DNA from: Candidatus Villigracilis propinquus
GTDB taxonomy: Bacteria > Chloroflexota > Anaerolineae > Anaerolineales > Villigracilaceae
Length of the DNA stretch: 64,000 nucleotides
Assembly: GCA_016714565.1 (NCBI GenBank)
Contig: JADKDM010000013.1
Span: 62,001-126,000 of the forward strand
Direction of reading: 5' to 3'
Part shown: one piece after another, positions 52,512-61,500 of the stretch
Layout of the letters: every line of letters starts with the position of its first letter
Numbering within the stretch: position 1 is the stretch's first letter
Made by a program: the position numbers and the translations under genes
Notes under the pieces: model-generated
Database searches by the model: none
What the model saw: the letters and a program-made list of their open reading frames with translations, nothing else
Told to the model about the DNA's origin: nothing

Positions 52512-53195
52512 TTACTTGCACAATTCCATGACGCGGGCGAAGACTTGTTCGACATCCATTTTGTCCGAGTCGATAATGACGGCATCATCGGCAGGGCGCA
52601 GTGGAGCAACGGCGCGGGTGGAGTCGATGCGGTCACGCTCGATCACTTTTCGCAAGATCTCATCGTAATCCGCTTTTTCGCCGCGGGCGATGAGCTCATC
52701 ATAGCGGCGTTTGGCACGTTCTTCCGCGCTCGCATCCAAATAGACTTTCAGATCTGCTTCCGGTAAAACGACGGTGCCAATATCCCTCCCGACCATGACA
52801 ACCTTGCCGCGTAATCCAATGCGGCGCTGCTGTTCGGACAGGGCCTTGCGAACTCCGGCATATGCTGAAACCACGGAGACGTTCGCATCCACTTCGCTGC
52901 CGCGCATATCCCAGGTGACATCCTTGTCGCCGATGACCACATCACATGGGCGACCGTCACTTTTTGATGGCGGACGAATATCAATTTGCGCTTTTTGGGC
53001 AAGCTCCGTGATCGCTGCTTCATCTTTCAAGTTCATGTCACGCTGCAAGGCGATCCAGGTGATGGCGCGATACATGATGCCCGTATCGAAGAAAAGATAC
53101 CCAAGCGAGTTGGCAAGTTTGTTCCCAAGCGTGGATTTGCCCGATGCGGCGGGGCCGTCGAGGGCGATGGTGGAAGGGGGGGATTGTTTTGTCAT
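52512..53195 (-). CDS. cmk: Cytidylate kinase
   Basis: A 227-residue enzyme that phosphorylates CMP and dCMP with ATP. ALDGPAASGKSTLGNKLA is the P-loop (near residue 11), FFDTGIMYRAITW is the family motif binding the nucleotide, and DIGTVVLPEADLKVYLDAS with ERAKRRYDEL forms the lid. The ATG at 53195 gives MTKQSPPSTI; the open frame extends upstream but overlaps the previous gene, whose stop is 1 base away. Confidence 0.93.
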   Translation of the reverse strand: MTKQSPPSTIALDGPAASGKSTLGNKLANSLGYLFFDTGIMYRAITWIALQRDMNLKDEAAITELAQKAQIDIRPPSKSDGRPCDVVIGDKDVTWDMRGSEVDANVSVVSAYAGVRKALSEQQRRIGLRGKVVMVGRDIGTVVLPEADLKVYLDASAEERAKRRYDELIARGEKADYDEILRKVIERDRIDSTRAVAPLRPADDAVIIDSDKMDVEQVFARVMELCK

Positions 53196-53196
53196 T

Positions 53197-54918
53197 TTAT
53201 TTATCGAGGAAAAGATCGTCGCGAGCCCAAAGGATGACGGTCTCAGCGGTCTGTGGCATTTCGCGCAGGGTGATCCAGCGGACCCAATCTGCGGGCAGGG
53301 TGGTTTCCCAGACGGGAGTCTGCCGCCAGGAGAAGTCTTGTCCACGGTAGGCGGCAACGAGAGCGGGATCCATTTCAAAAGGAGTCACTACAAAGTACGG
53401 GGAACTGGCGGCATCGACGGTTTCGACCACTTGAACCTGATGCTCACGCAATGTCCATTCGAGGGCAGGGGAGTTCACGCCGAGGATAACCACCGATGCA
53501 GCTGTGTCGTCCCCAACGCCGAGGTTTGAAATTTCACGCACACTGGCTTCCAAAAGATGTGCCTGCGCAGGAATGGAGGGCGGCCACCATAATTCCGGGA
53601 ATGCCATGCCGCGCAATCCGGCGGAGCCGAGTGTGCCGCCAAACCCAAGCGCCCCCAGCGCGATCACAAGCCCCCACACGCCGCCGAACTTCGCGGTGCG
53701 AATGGACCATCCCGCCGCGACCAGGATCAGGCTTACAACCAGAAGCAACAAGGAGCCGATCAGAAGCCAGAAACGAATAACGTATTCCCTTGAATTGGTG
53801 GGATACCAAACCATACTTGAAAAATCAAGCCAGGCGAACACCCAGATAAATACGGTGAGAAAGATCACGCCGCCAACTTCGCCGCGTTCCTCGGGGTAGA
53901 TATTGACGTTGCGAGCCAGCTCGATGGAGGCCAGCACGAGGAGCGGGACGAGAGTCCACGCGAGGTCTGCGATCTGGCGGGAAGGCAGGAAAATGACGAG
54001 GAGCAATGAGACGAGAAACCAGATGCTCAGGAAGATGATGCGCCGTCCGCCATTGACCCAGCCGCGGATGATGGCGATGAATGCGAGTAAAAATGCGAGG
54101 GGCTGATAAAAAAGCAGGGAAATGAAAACCCGCGTGGCAGGTACATTGGACGGGCTCAACCAGGAATTAATGTATGCGGGAATGGAAGAGAGCGCGGCGC
54201 TGAGTCCTTTGGGGACGATGAAGAAGAGCGTGCCTGCGGCGAGGAGGGTGATGATGAAAGGGATGAAGGATGAAGGATCAAGTTTGAAGGTTGAAGGTTG
54301 AAAGGTAAAAGTGGAGGTTGAAGATTCAAGGTCCCCGGTTGAGGGCTGTGAAGCGCGGCGGATGTTGAATGCCTGGAAGATGGCCCATGTGATTCCCAAC
54401 CCGAGCAGGCCGGGCCAGATGGAAGGTCCGCTGAGGAGGAAGAGGGCGGCGAAGAAACCGGCAAGGCCGTGTTTGTTTTTGTCGAAACAGGCGGCGGCGA
54501 AGACAAGGAAGGCAATGGCGAAGATGGGGCTGGCGGCTTGTCTTGATAGTGAGGTCAGGCCCGGGTCGAGGGCAATGAAAAAGGCGAGGATCAAGCCCGG
54601 GCGGGGTCTGAGGCGTTTTTCATCGAAGAGGAGCGGGGCAAAAACGAGGAGACTGCCGATGAGGGCGGGAATGAGTCGGGCGAGGAAATCTGTCCCGCCG
54701 CCATAGAGGAAGAAGGCAACCGCAGTAGAGAGGATGTAAAAGGGATGCGGGGCGAGCGCGGTGACGGAGCCCTGGGCGATGCGAAGGGCTTGCAGTGCGG
54801 GCGCGGCTTCGGCGTCGGTGAGGGGCATGGCGCCGAGTTGAATGAGGCGCAAGGCGAGGGCAAGGAGGAAGGCCAGCGCGTACAGCCAGCCTGCGTATTT
54901 GAAATGTCGATGGGTCAT
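53197..54918 (-). CDS. GT-C-fold membrane glycosyltransferase-like protein (TIGR03663-like)
   Basis: A 573-residue polytopic protein with about ten helices. The N-terminal loop has a DAEAAPALQALRIA segment and PHPFYI, resembling protein-mannosyltransferase-like families, of which TIGR03663 is known to accompany Chlor_Arch_YYY proteins, as it does here. A heptamer array (54261-54302) encodes part of a hydrophilic loop (TFQPSTFKLDPSSF). The probable role is lipid-linked sugar transfer, but there is no direct evidence. Confidence 0.65.
   Translation of the reverse strand: MTHRHFKYAGWLYALAFLLALALRLIQLGAMPLTDAEAAPALQALRIAQGSVTALAPHPFYILSTAVAFFLYGGGTDFLARLIPALIGSLLVFAPLLFDEKRLRPRPGLILAFFIALDPGLTSLSRQAASPIFAIAFLVFAAACFDKNKHGLAGFFAALFLLSGPSIWPGLLGLGITWAIFQAFNIRRASQPSTGDLESSTSTFTFQPSTFKLDPSSFIPFIITLLAAGTLFFIVPKGLSAALSSIPAYINSWLSPSNVPATRVFISLLFYQPLAFLLAFIAIIRGWVNGGRRIIFLSIWFLVSLLLVIFLPSRQIADLAWTLVPLLVLASIELARNVNIYPEERGEVGGVIFLTVFIWVFAWLDFSSMVWYPTNSREYVIRFWLLIGSLLLLVVSLILVAAGWSIRTAKFGGVWGLVIALGALGFGGTLGSAGLRGMAFPELWWPPSIPAQAHLLEASVREISNLGVGDDTAASVVILGVNSPALEWTLREHQVQVVETVDAASSPYFVVTPFEMDPALVAAYRGQDFSWRQTPVWETTLPADWVRWITLREMPQTAETVILWARDDLFLDK
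54261..54302 (-). repeat. Heptamer array within the GT-C gene
   Basis: Six exact units on the plus strand: GGATGAA, GGATGAA, GGATCAA, GTTTGAA, GGTTGAA, GGTTGAA, with weaker units on both sides. Confidence 0.8.
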
Positions 54919-54951
54919 GGGGGCTATTGTAATCGGTTTAATTTATCTGGT

Positions 54952-57424
54952 TTATGGCGCTTCATAAATAACCACGCCGCCTTGCTGGAAAACCGGCGCG
55001 AGGTGCAGCATGAATTTTTCTTCATTGACGGGCATGGAAACGCGCTCCAGTGTGCCAATGTAAATGTAACGGATGTTGTACTGTTCAATGATGGCTTGCG
55101 CTTCGTCCCAGCGGCCAGTGGAGTAGAGCCTGGAAATGTCTTCACGGCGGGTGCCCTGCTGTTCATAGGTTCCGCGCCACTGGGATTCGTGGCCGGGCCA
55201 TCCGAGAACGGTCTGCAAGCCGGTGAGCATGGAGATGCGGGCATAGCCGCTGTATCCGTCTCCGATGGCTTCGGCGATGATCCCGTCCGGCGCGGTGAGC
55301 AGGAACTCAACGGCGGCGGCTTCATCGGGGTCTTCGCGTTGGACTCGGTCGAAGTCGTTGAGGGTGAAGCCGAAGAGCGGTTTGAAGTTGTTGGTCTTGG
55401 TCATCAGACCGAAGACGGGGTACAGCAGGCCGGAAAAAATAACGAGGGAGATCAGGATGCTGAAAACGATGTTCGTGACCCCGCGTAATTTTCTTCAGGA
55501 GGACGGCGGTGCCGAATGCTGCGGCGAGACTCCACAACATCCACGCCTGATAGTAGAACTTGAAAACAGTGTTGATGCGGTAGCCAAACTGGTCACGCAG
55601 ATAGACGAACTCGGGGGCAAGGACAAGGAGAGTGCCGAGGGTGAGGAGGAGGAGGACAAATGCAGAAGGCGGAAGGCGGAAGGCAGGGGAAGATGAGTCT
55701 GTGGGAGGTTGGGGATTGGCGAAGAGGAAGGATAGCGATGGGATGAGGGCGGCGAGCAGGGTGAGGAGGCTGCCGATGTAGCTTAATCTCCGCAGAGTGG
55801 TGGCGCTGATGTATTGGGCGGCGGTCATCTGCTGCGAATCGAGGAAATAGATCACGAAATCTTTTTCGACGATGGACCCGAGCCAGCCGAGAAGGAAAGT
55901 GAGAAGGAAAAGGATAAGAGTAAGCCCAAGGCTGAGGGAAAAGCCAAGTTTCCAATTGGAATTGATCTTTTCGCCGCGCCACAGATAAAGCAGCCAGCCG
56001 AAAATGGGGATGAGCAGCGTGCCCCACATGACCCAGAGATGGGTGCCGCGAGTGGGATACATAAAGTTCGGCAGGAGGCCGCCCGCCTGTGATGAAAAGC
56101 CAAGGTAGAACGGCAAATACAACAGCAGGGAGAACAGTCCGAGCGGTATGGCAAGCGTGAACAGGTCTTCGAGACGGGACCAACTCCAGCCTTCTTCACT
56201 GACGCGCCAGAAAACATACGCAGAGACGATGAGCGCTGCCGCGACGAGAATATCCCAGGTGTTGAGGAAGGCCAGTCCGCCGAGAGTGAGAGCCGCCAAT
56301 GCAAAACCTGCAAAGTTGATGCGCAGCCGCAGGCCAAAGAAGTTGATCTCTCCGCGTGAGCCGCCGAGGAACAGATTCAACGCCACAGCAATGGCGAGCA
56401 GACTGAACGGGATCGCCAGCACATGCGGATGCAAATCCCCGAGCAGGAAGGAGAAGAAGGGAAACTCATCGATGACTTCACGATGACCGCCCAGCATGTC
56501 GTAATCCTGAATCACACGCGAGGCTCGCCACCACCAAAGATAACGATCCGGCACCCAGCCGAACGGTTCCACAGGCGGAAGGGAAAGCTCCTTCATATCA
56601 AACCATTTCCAAAAGGCGCTGGTGAATTCGCCGGTGGCCGGGTCTTTTTTCCAGAACAGTCCGAGGCGGTGCAGCACTTCAAACACAGTCTCAAAATTGG
56701 AGACGAGAAGCAGAAAGAGCGGGGCGAGGAGGGCAGAGACAGAAGGCAGAAGGCGGGAGGCAGAAGGCGCAGAATCTTCACGGTCTGTGGTCTGTTGTCC
56801 ATCGTCTGCTCTCGAAAGCAGGTTGAACAAAATGCCATACGAACCGACCGCGCCGAGCGCGAAGACGAGCGAGGTCATCAGGTTGTGGGCGGTGCTGCCG
56901 TTGATGCCCGAAAGACGCGCGAGCATGGCGGTCATCACATAGCCGAAGTAATAATAGGAAATGGCGTAGCCCGAAAGCCACGGGTCCTGCGGAGGGAAGG
57001 TGGGCGAGCGCAAAATGCCGTTGATGAAAGCCAATTCCATCGGGCGCTCGGTGCCGGTCAACTCGGGGTTGGCAGAGCGGACGAAGGCAAGGAACGCAAA
57101 CGCCACGAGGAACAATATCTCTGTGGTGATGATGAGGGATTTGTTGGATTTAAGAAAAGTGATGAGTGATGAGTGATGAGTGACTAGGGACCAAACACTC
57201 AGACCAATGAGGATGGCGAGGGCAAAGAGAAGTCCGCCCGTGTCATTTTGCGCGGCGCCGAGGGATGCAAGCAGCCAGAAGGCGTAGCCCCAGATCAACA
57301 GACCGGCGGCGCGCGCGAGGGTGTAGCCGCGATCTGCCAATGCGGGGAAAAGGGCATAGGTCAGCGGGAAGGTGAGCCAGCCAAGCAGGGTGAGGATGAT
57401 GTACCAGATAAAGAAGGCGGTCAT
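54952..57424 (-). CDS. Chlor_Arch_YYY (DUF2298) membrane protein, frameshifted
   Basis: About 820 residues with roughly 15 helices. GYAISYYYFGYVMTAML carries the YYYxG family motif, preceded by DPWLSG. One surplus A in AAAA (55489-55492) breaks the frame; correcting it joins AVLLKK to LRGVTNIVFSILISLV and the soluble C-terminal domain ending VVIYEAP. Three heptamer arrays (55662, 56740, 57159) are translated in hydrophilic loops. The function of the family is unknown; its company with GT-C-like genes suggests a cell-surface glycan role. Confidence 0.8.
55662..55689 (-). repeat. Heptamer array within the YYY gene (GCGGAAG)
   Basis: GCAGAAG, GCGGAAG, GCGGAAG, GCAGGGG in exact register, translated as part of SSPAFRLPPSAF. 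Confidence 0.8.
56740..56767 (-). repeat. Heptamer array within the YYY gene (CAGAAGG)
   Basis: CAGAAGG, CAGAAGG, CGGGAGG, CAGAAGG, translated as part of SASRLLPSVSA. A GGTCTGT-type stretch lies just beyond it. Confidence 0.8.
57159..57186 (-). repeat. Heptamer array within the YYY gene (GTGATGA)
   Basis: Three identical GTGATGA units and one GTGACTA, translated as part of SLVTHHSSLITF. Confidence 0.85.
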
Positions 57425-57439
57425 TGGGTTCCAGGAGAG

Positions 57440-57476
57440 CAGTGAGTAGTGGATAGTAATTGGTAATTGGTTAAGG
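57440..57476. repeat. Heptamer array between the YYY and GNAT genes
   Basis: GTAATTG, GTAATTG and GTTAAGG preceded by AGTGAGTAGTGGATA. It covers the GNAT stop codon. Confidence 0.65.
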
Positions 57477-58082
57477 CAATTGTTTGAGCATGCGATGGTA
57501 GCCGAGGGCTTCGTTTTCGTGCTGGACGGTTTCCGCAATTCGATAACCAAGGCGTTCATACAAACGCAGCGCACCCTGATTATACAAGCCAACGATCAGC
57601 GAACATTTTGCGAGCTTTTCATTACGCGCCAAATTCTCGGCAAAATTCAACAGAGCGGAGCCGACCCCGAGTCCCTGCACGGCAGGGTCCACACCCAGAT
57701 TGCTGATGTAGTACTCATCCTTCAACGCTTCACGTCCGCCGGGCAGGCTGGCTCCACGCTTCATGAAACGGAGTGCGGGGCCAAAACCCATTGCAGAAAA
57801 CAGATGAGGGCCTGTGGATACATTCAACAGACCGAGGCTGCGGCCTGTGTAGGAAAGCAGCATCCCTTTCAACGTCCCCGCGCTTTCCGCAACGAAGGAA
57901 AAGCGCAGGCCAAATCGTCCGGCATTGTTGCGGACAAGATCTTCAATGTATCTTTTTATCGACAAACCATCCGCGCCAAAAAGATGATCGCCCAGGCTGC
58001 CCATTGAGAGTTTGATCATCTCGGCGATGAACGGGGCGTCATTTTGAATCGCGGGGCGGATGTTGATCTCGGTCAAACTCAT
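57471..58082 (-). CDS. GNAT-family N-acetyltransferase
   Basis: A 203-residue acetyltransferase. NLGVDPAVQGLGVGSALL carries the acetyl-CoA loop (Q/RxxGxG/A), followed by NLARNEKLAKCSLIVGLYNQGALRLYERLGY, the usual end of the fold. Its ATG overlaps the stop of the DUF952 gene, so the two are coupled. The substrate is unknown. Confidence 0.87.
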   Translation of the reverse strand: MSLTEINIRPAIQNDAPFIAEMIKLSMGSLGDHLFGADGLSIKRYIEDLVRNNAGRFGLRFSFVAESAGTLKGMLLSYTGRSLGLLNVSTGPHLFSAMGFGPALRFMKRGASLPGGREALKDEYYISNLGVDPAVQGLGVGSALLNFAENLARNEKLAKCSLIVGLYNQGALRLYERLGYRIAETVQHENEALGYHRMLKQLP

Positions 58083-58432
58083 AAGGGTGGGAGAATGAAA
58101 TTTCCAGCAGGATCAGGCACAAAGTCCAGAATAGAGGCGACTGCGGTTAAGTTGATGGGGCCAAAGATGTGCGGAAATGAATCGGATTCGGAAATGCCCG
58201 GGGCGGGAAGTCCAGCAGGCGGTTCCCACTTAAGCTCGGGCTTGAGTGCTGCTTCGTTTAGCACCAGCAACACCAGATCATTTTTCCCGCGATAGAACGC
58301 GTTGGCAACATGCAGCACCTGCTTTTCCGTGGAGCAATGGATGAAGCCTTCGGTTGCCAAACTCGGCGCAACATACTCACCGCGCGCCTGCGCTTCGAGC
58401 CATTCCTGTTTTGAGGTGATGTGCAGAATCAA
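58079..58432 (-). CDS. DUF952 domain protein
   Basis: A 117-residue small cytosolic protein of the DUF952 family: HITSKQEWLEA, then GFIHCSTEKQVLHVANAFY and HIFGPINLTAV, a standard layout. The TTG at 58432 is proposed as start because AAGGAG lies 7 bases before it and is otherwise inside the coding region; the ATG at 58450 would have no SD. The function is unknown; structures resemble ADP-ribosyltransferase folds. Confidence 0.78.
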   Translation of the reverse strand: MILHITSKQEWLEAQARGEYVAPSLATEGFIHCSTEKQVLHVANAFYRGKNDLVLLVLNEAALKPELKWEPPAGLPAPGISESDSFPHIFGPINLTAVASILDFVPDPAGNFILPPL

Positions 58433-58450
58433 AATAATCTCCTTACGCAT

Positions 58451-58514
58451 GGAGTCCGCAAGTTCTACTTGCGGATTCTCCAGCTATCGTCCGGAAGTAG
58501 AACTTCCGGACTCC
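58451..58514. repeat. Double hairpin between DUF952 and YYY genes
   Basis: GAGTCCGCAAGT/ACTTGCGGATTC and GTCCGGAAGT/ACTTCCGGAC stand next to each other, and the outer GGAGTCCG and CGGACTCC can also pair. It follows the stop of the large YYY gene. Confidence 0.75.
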
Positions 58515-58519
58515 GGTGT

Positions 58520-61500
58520 TTATTGTATGACTTCGTAAATGGTCGTGTCGGCGTCGTGATAGACCTCGCGCCAGTACGTGCCATCGAATTGCTCAAACTT
58601 CGCCAGCGCATCGGGAGTGCCATCCACGAGCGGATAAATATTCCGCTCCAACTGGCCGACGATGATGTAATGCACATCATATTTTTTGAGGAAAGCGCGC
58701 GCGGCTTGAATATCGGTGGCGTTATAGAAGGCGCCCACCTCATTGACACGGTCCTGAACCTGAATGGAGAAGATGCCGCGCTGCTGGCGTTGATGCCAGT
58801 TCCAGCCGACCACGCCGGGCAGGCCGGTGTAAATGGTCATGCGCGTACACCAGCGGTATTCCGAGCAGTTGGCTTCCACAATGACGGGCGAACCCTGCAC
58901 GTTATCCTGCAGCCAGCGGATGGCGCGGTAATCCTGGCTCAAGTCCATGAGCTGTCCATCCCAATGCTGGGAATAATTCATGTAGGTCATGCCGTCGAGG
59001 GTGCGCGGCGCTTCCGCTGTGATGCGGTCGGAGATCTTGTCGGTGGTGGCGGTGAGGGTGAACATGAATGCGCCCGCCAGCAGAACATACAAGCCGGTTT
59101 GGAAGATCGTATTCCAGCGTAAACGCCAGAATGGGAACACGTTCAACAACCAGCCAAGCGCCGCTGCAGAACTGACAGCCAGCATCATCCATGCCTGCAA
59201 ATACAACTTGAAGATGGTGTTCATGCGGCCAATGTCACCCACCAATGAGACAAGTTCCACGGCAATGGTGATCACCAGAGCGGTACCGATCAGGAAAAGC
59301 ACAAAGCGTTTTGTATCCGGCAGGTCGGGACGCAGAATGAGAATGGCGGCAAGGAAAGCCATCGGCAATGCGAGGAAGCCTATCTTCACCCCTTCCACCG
59401 CGAAGTATGCCAGCAGGGCGATGAACACCGCCAGCGCGACCTCGATCCACAAGGCATATTTTCGCAAACGGCTCAAATGCGAAATGGGAGTCGCCGCCAT
59501 CCATTCACGGGTTTCCCATATCAGCCACGCCGAAATGATAAAGAGGAACAAACCCCAATGCGTGAAGTAGGATGAGAAGGAAGTACGCGAAGCCTTCCAC
59601 CAATCCACGGAGTTATACGCCTGCCCGAACCATTTCGAGAAAGGCAGATAGAAAAGTGACGAAAGAACATACAACAACACAACAACACAAACGACCACTA
59701 CGGCTTTCCCGAGCCATGCGGGCAGATTGAAATAGTCCTTCCACTCAAAATAGCGGAACAATGTGTACGCCACTGCAATGACAGCGAGCAACAGGTATGT
59801 GTACAGATCCCAGGTGTTCGTCGGTTTCAAGGCGCCGATGGTCAACGCGCCAATGCCGATCGCGGCGATCCACTCGCCGACAGTCAACTTCGCGCGCGCG
59901 CGGACGAATGAAAGCGACCAGGCAATGATCAGCAAAGCCAGCGGCATCACCAGCATGTGCGCGTGCAGGTCACTGTAAAGGAAAGTGAACAACGGGAATT
60001 CGGTGATCTCATTCCCCGGCCCCGCAGGGATGACACGGCTCGGGAACCAATACCAGTCACCGCGCCCAAGCGGCAGCAACGCCTGCTCGGCGAACATCTT
60101 CCAAATGCCCTGAAAAGCCCAACCCCAACGCTGCACAAGATTCGCGTCCACAGGCACAAGCCCGCCGGGAGCGGAAATGCGTTGAAGCGCATTGAACGTC
60201 ATCTGGATCGTCCCGAGGTTGCCCAGCAGGATGGTCATGAAAGAGGCGGAAAGGCCGGCGACGAGTCGAAGGTCGAAGGTAGAAGGTCTGTCATCGTCTT
60301 CGACATTTGACCCTTCGGCATTGCTCAGGGCAGGCTTGTGACCTTCGACCAAAGAGTACCCAACCACAAACGCGCTCACCGCGATCAATGCGAACCATGT
60401 TGGCAGGATAAAGTTGTACGCAATGGAAGGCACAATGCCGAGCAATTTCACCGGCGTACCCGCCAGCACAAAACCGTAATAGTAATAGTTGATATAACCG
60501 CCCGCGAACCACGGGTCATACGGCGGGAAGCTCGTGCTTCGCAGAACCGCGTTGAAATACGAAAAATCCATTGGCCGCTCGCCGCCCTTGGCGGGATGCC
60601 ACATATCCGAATTGCCAAGACGAATGAGCAGGTCGATCAGGAAGAAGGTGAGGAAAACGATCTCCGCGAGGACAAAGAACCGGCGATTGGAATCCCAATC
60701 CTCCTTGAATTCCTCGCGGCGCTTCATCCACAAGCCGACGCCTGCCACTGCGATAATGACAAACGCCACGCTGATGGAGACTCGCGTGTACGGCACGCCC
60801 ACCGAGCCGCCCATCCATGCCATCCACGCCAGCAGAACCAGACCGACAATTCTGCCCAATGGATAGGCATATTGCTTTAATCCCGGCAGCGCCAAACGCG
60901 CGATCGGGTAGGCGAACAAGCCAAGCACAAAGATGAACAGGTACCAGACCAGCACACCCGCGAACGGATATTTATTCTGAAGCCAGTCATAATCGAACAA
61001 GTCAGACCAGGTGCCGCCCGCGCGTTGACTGGCAAGCTGGGTATCCGTCAGCATCAGGTCTTTGTAATCGGAAGCCTGTTTCGGGGTGAGCGTGACCACC
61101 TTGGTCAGGTCCACGGAGCTTAGTTTTCCGAACACATCCGCGGAGCGGAAGGCATCCGTCTTTTTGAAGATCAGAACCTTGGGATGGTCGTAAAAAGTAA
61201 AGGCTTCTTCGGCGGCCTGATCGTTGATCACCACCGCACCCAAAGTTGGGTAGGACTCAAACACTTCCACCAACTCAAAGCCCAACCTGCCTTCGTATTG
61301 ACCGGGCTGCGCCTCACGGTAGCATTTGATGATGTTCTCATCGGCAGGGCAGCCGATCAGTTCACGGTAATACAGCGTGGTAAGCGGGTAGCGCTCCGGC
61401 AGGCGGGTGATCTGCGCGTACTGGTGATTGGTGGGGATGACGATGTAATCTGAAGCGGAGAGCGTATCCACAAAGCGGGTGAGCTTGGTGGCGTCGTCGG

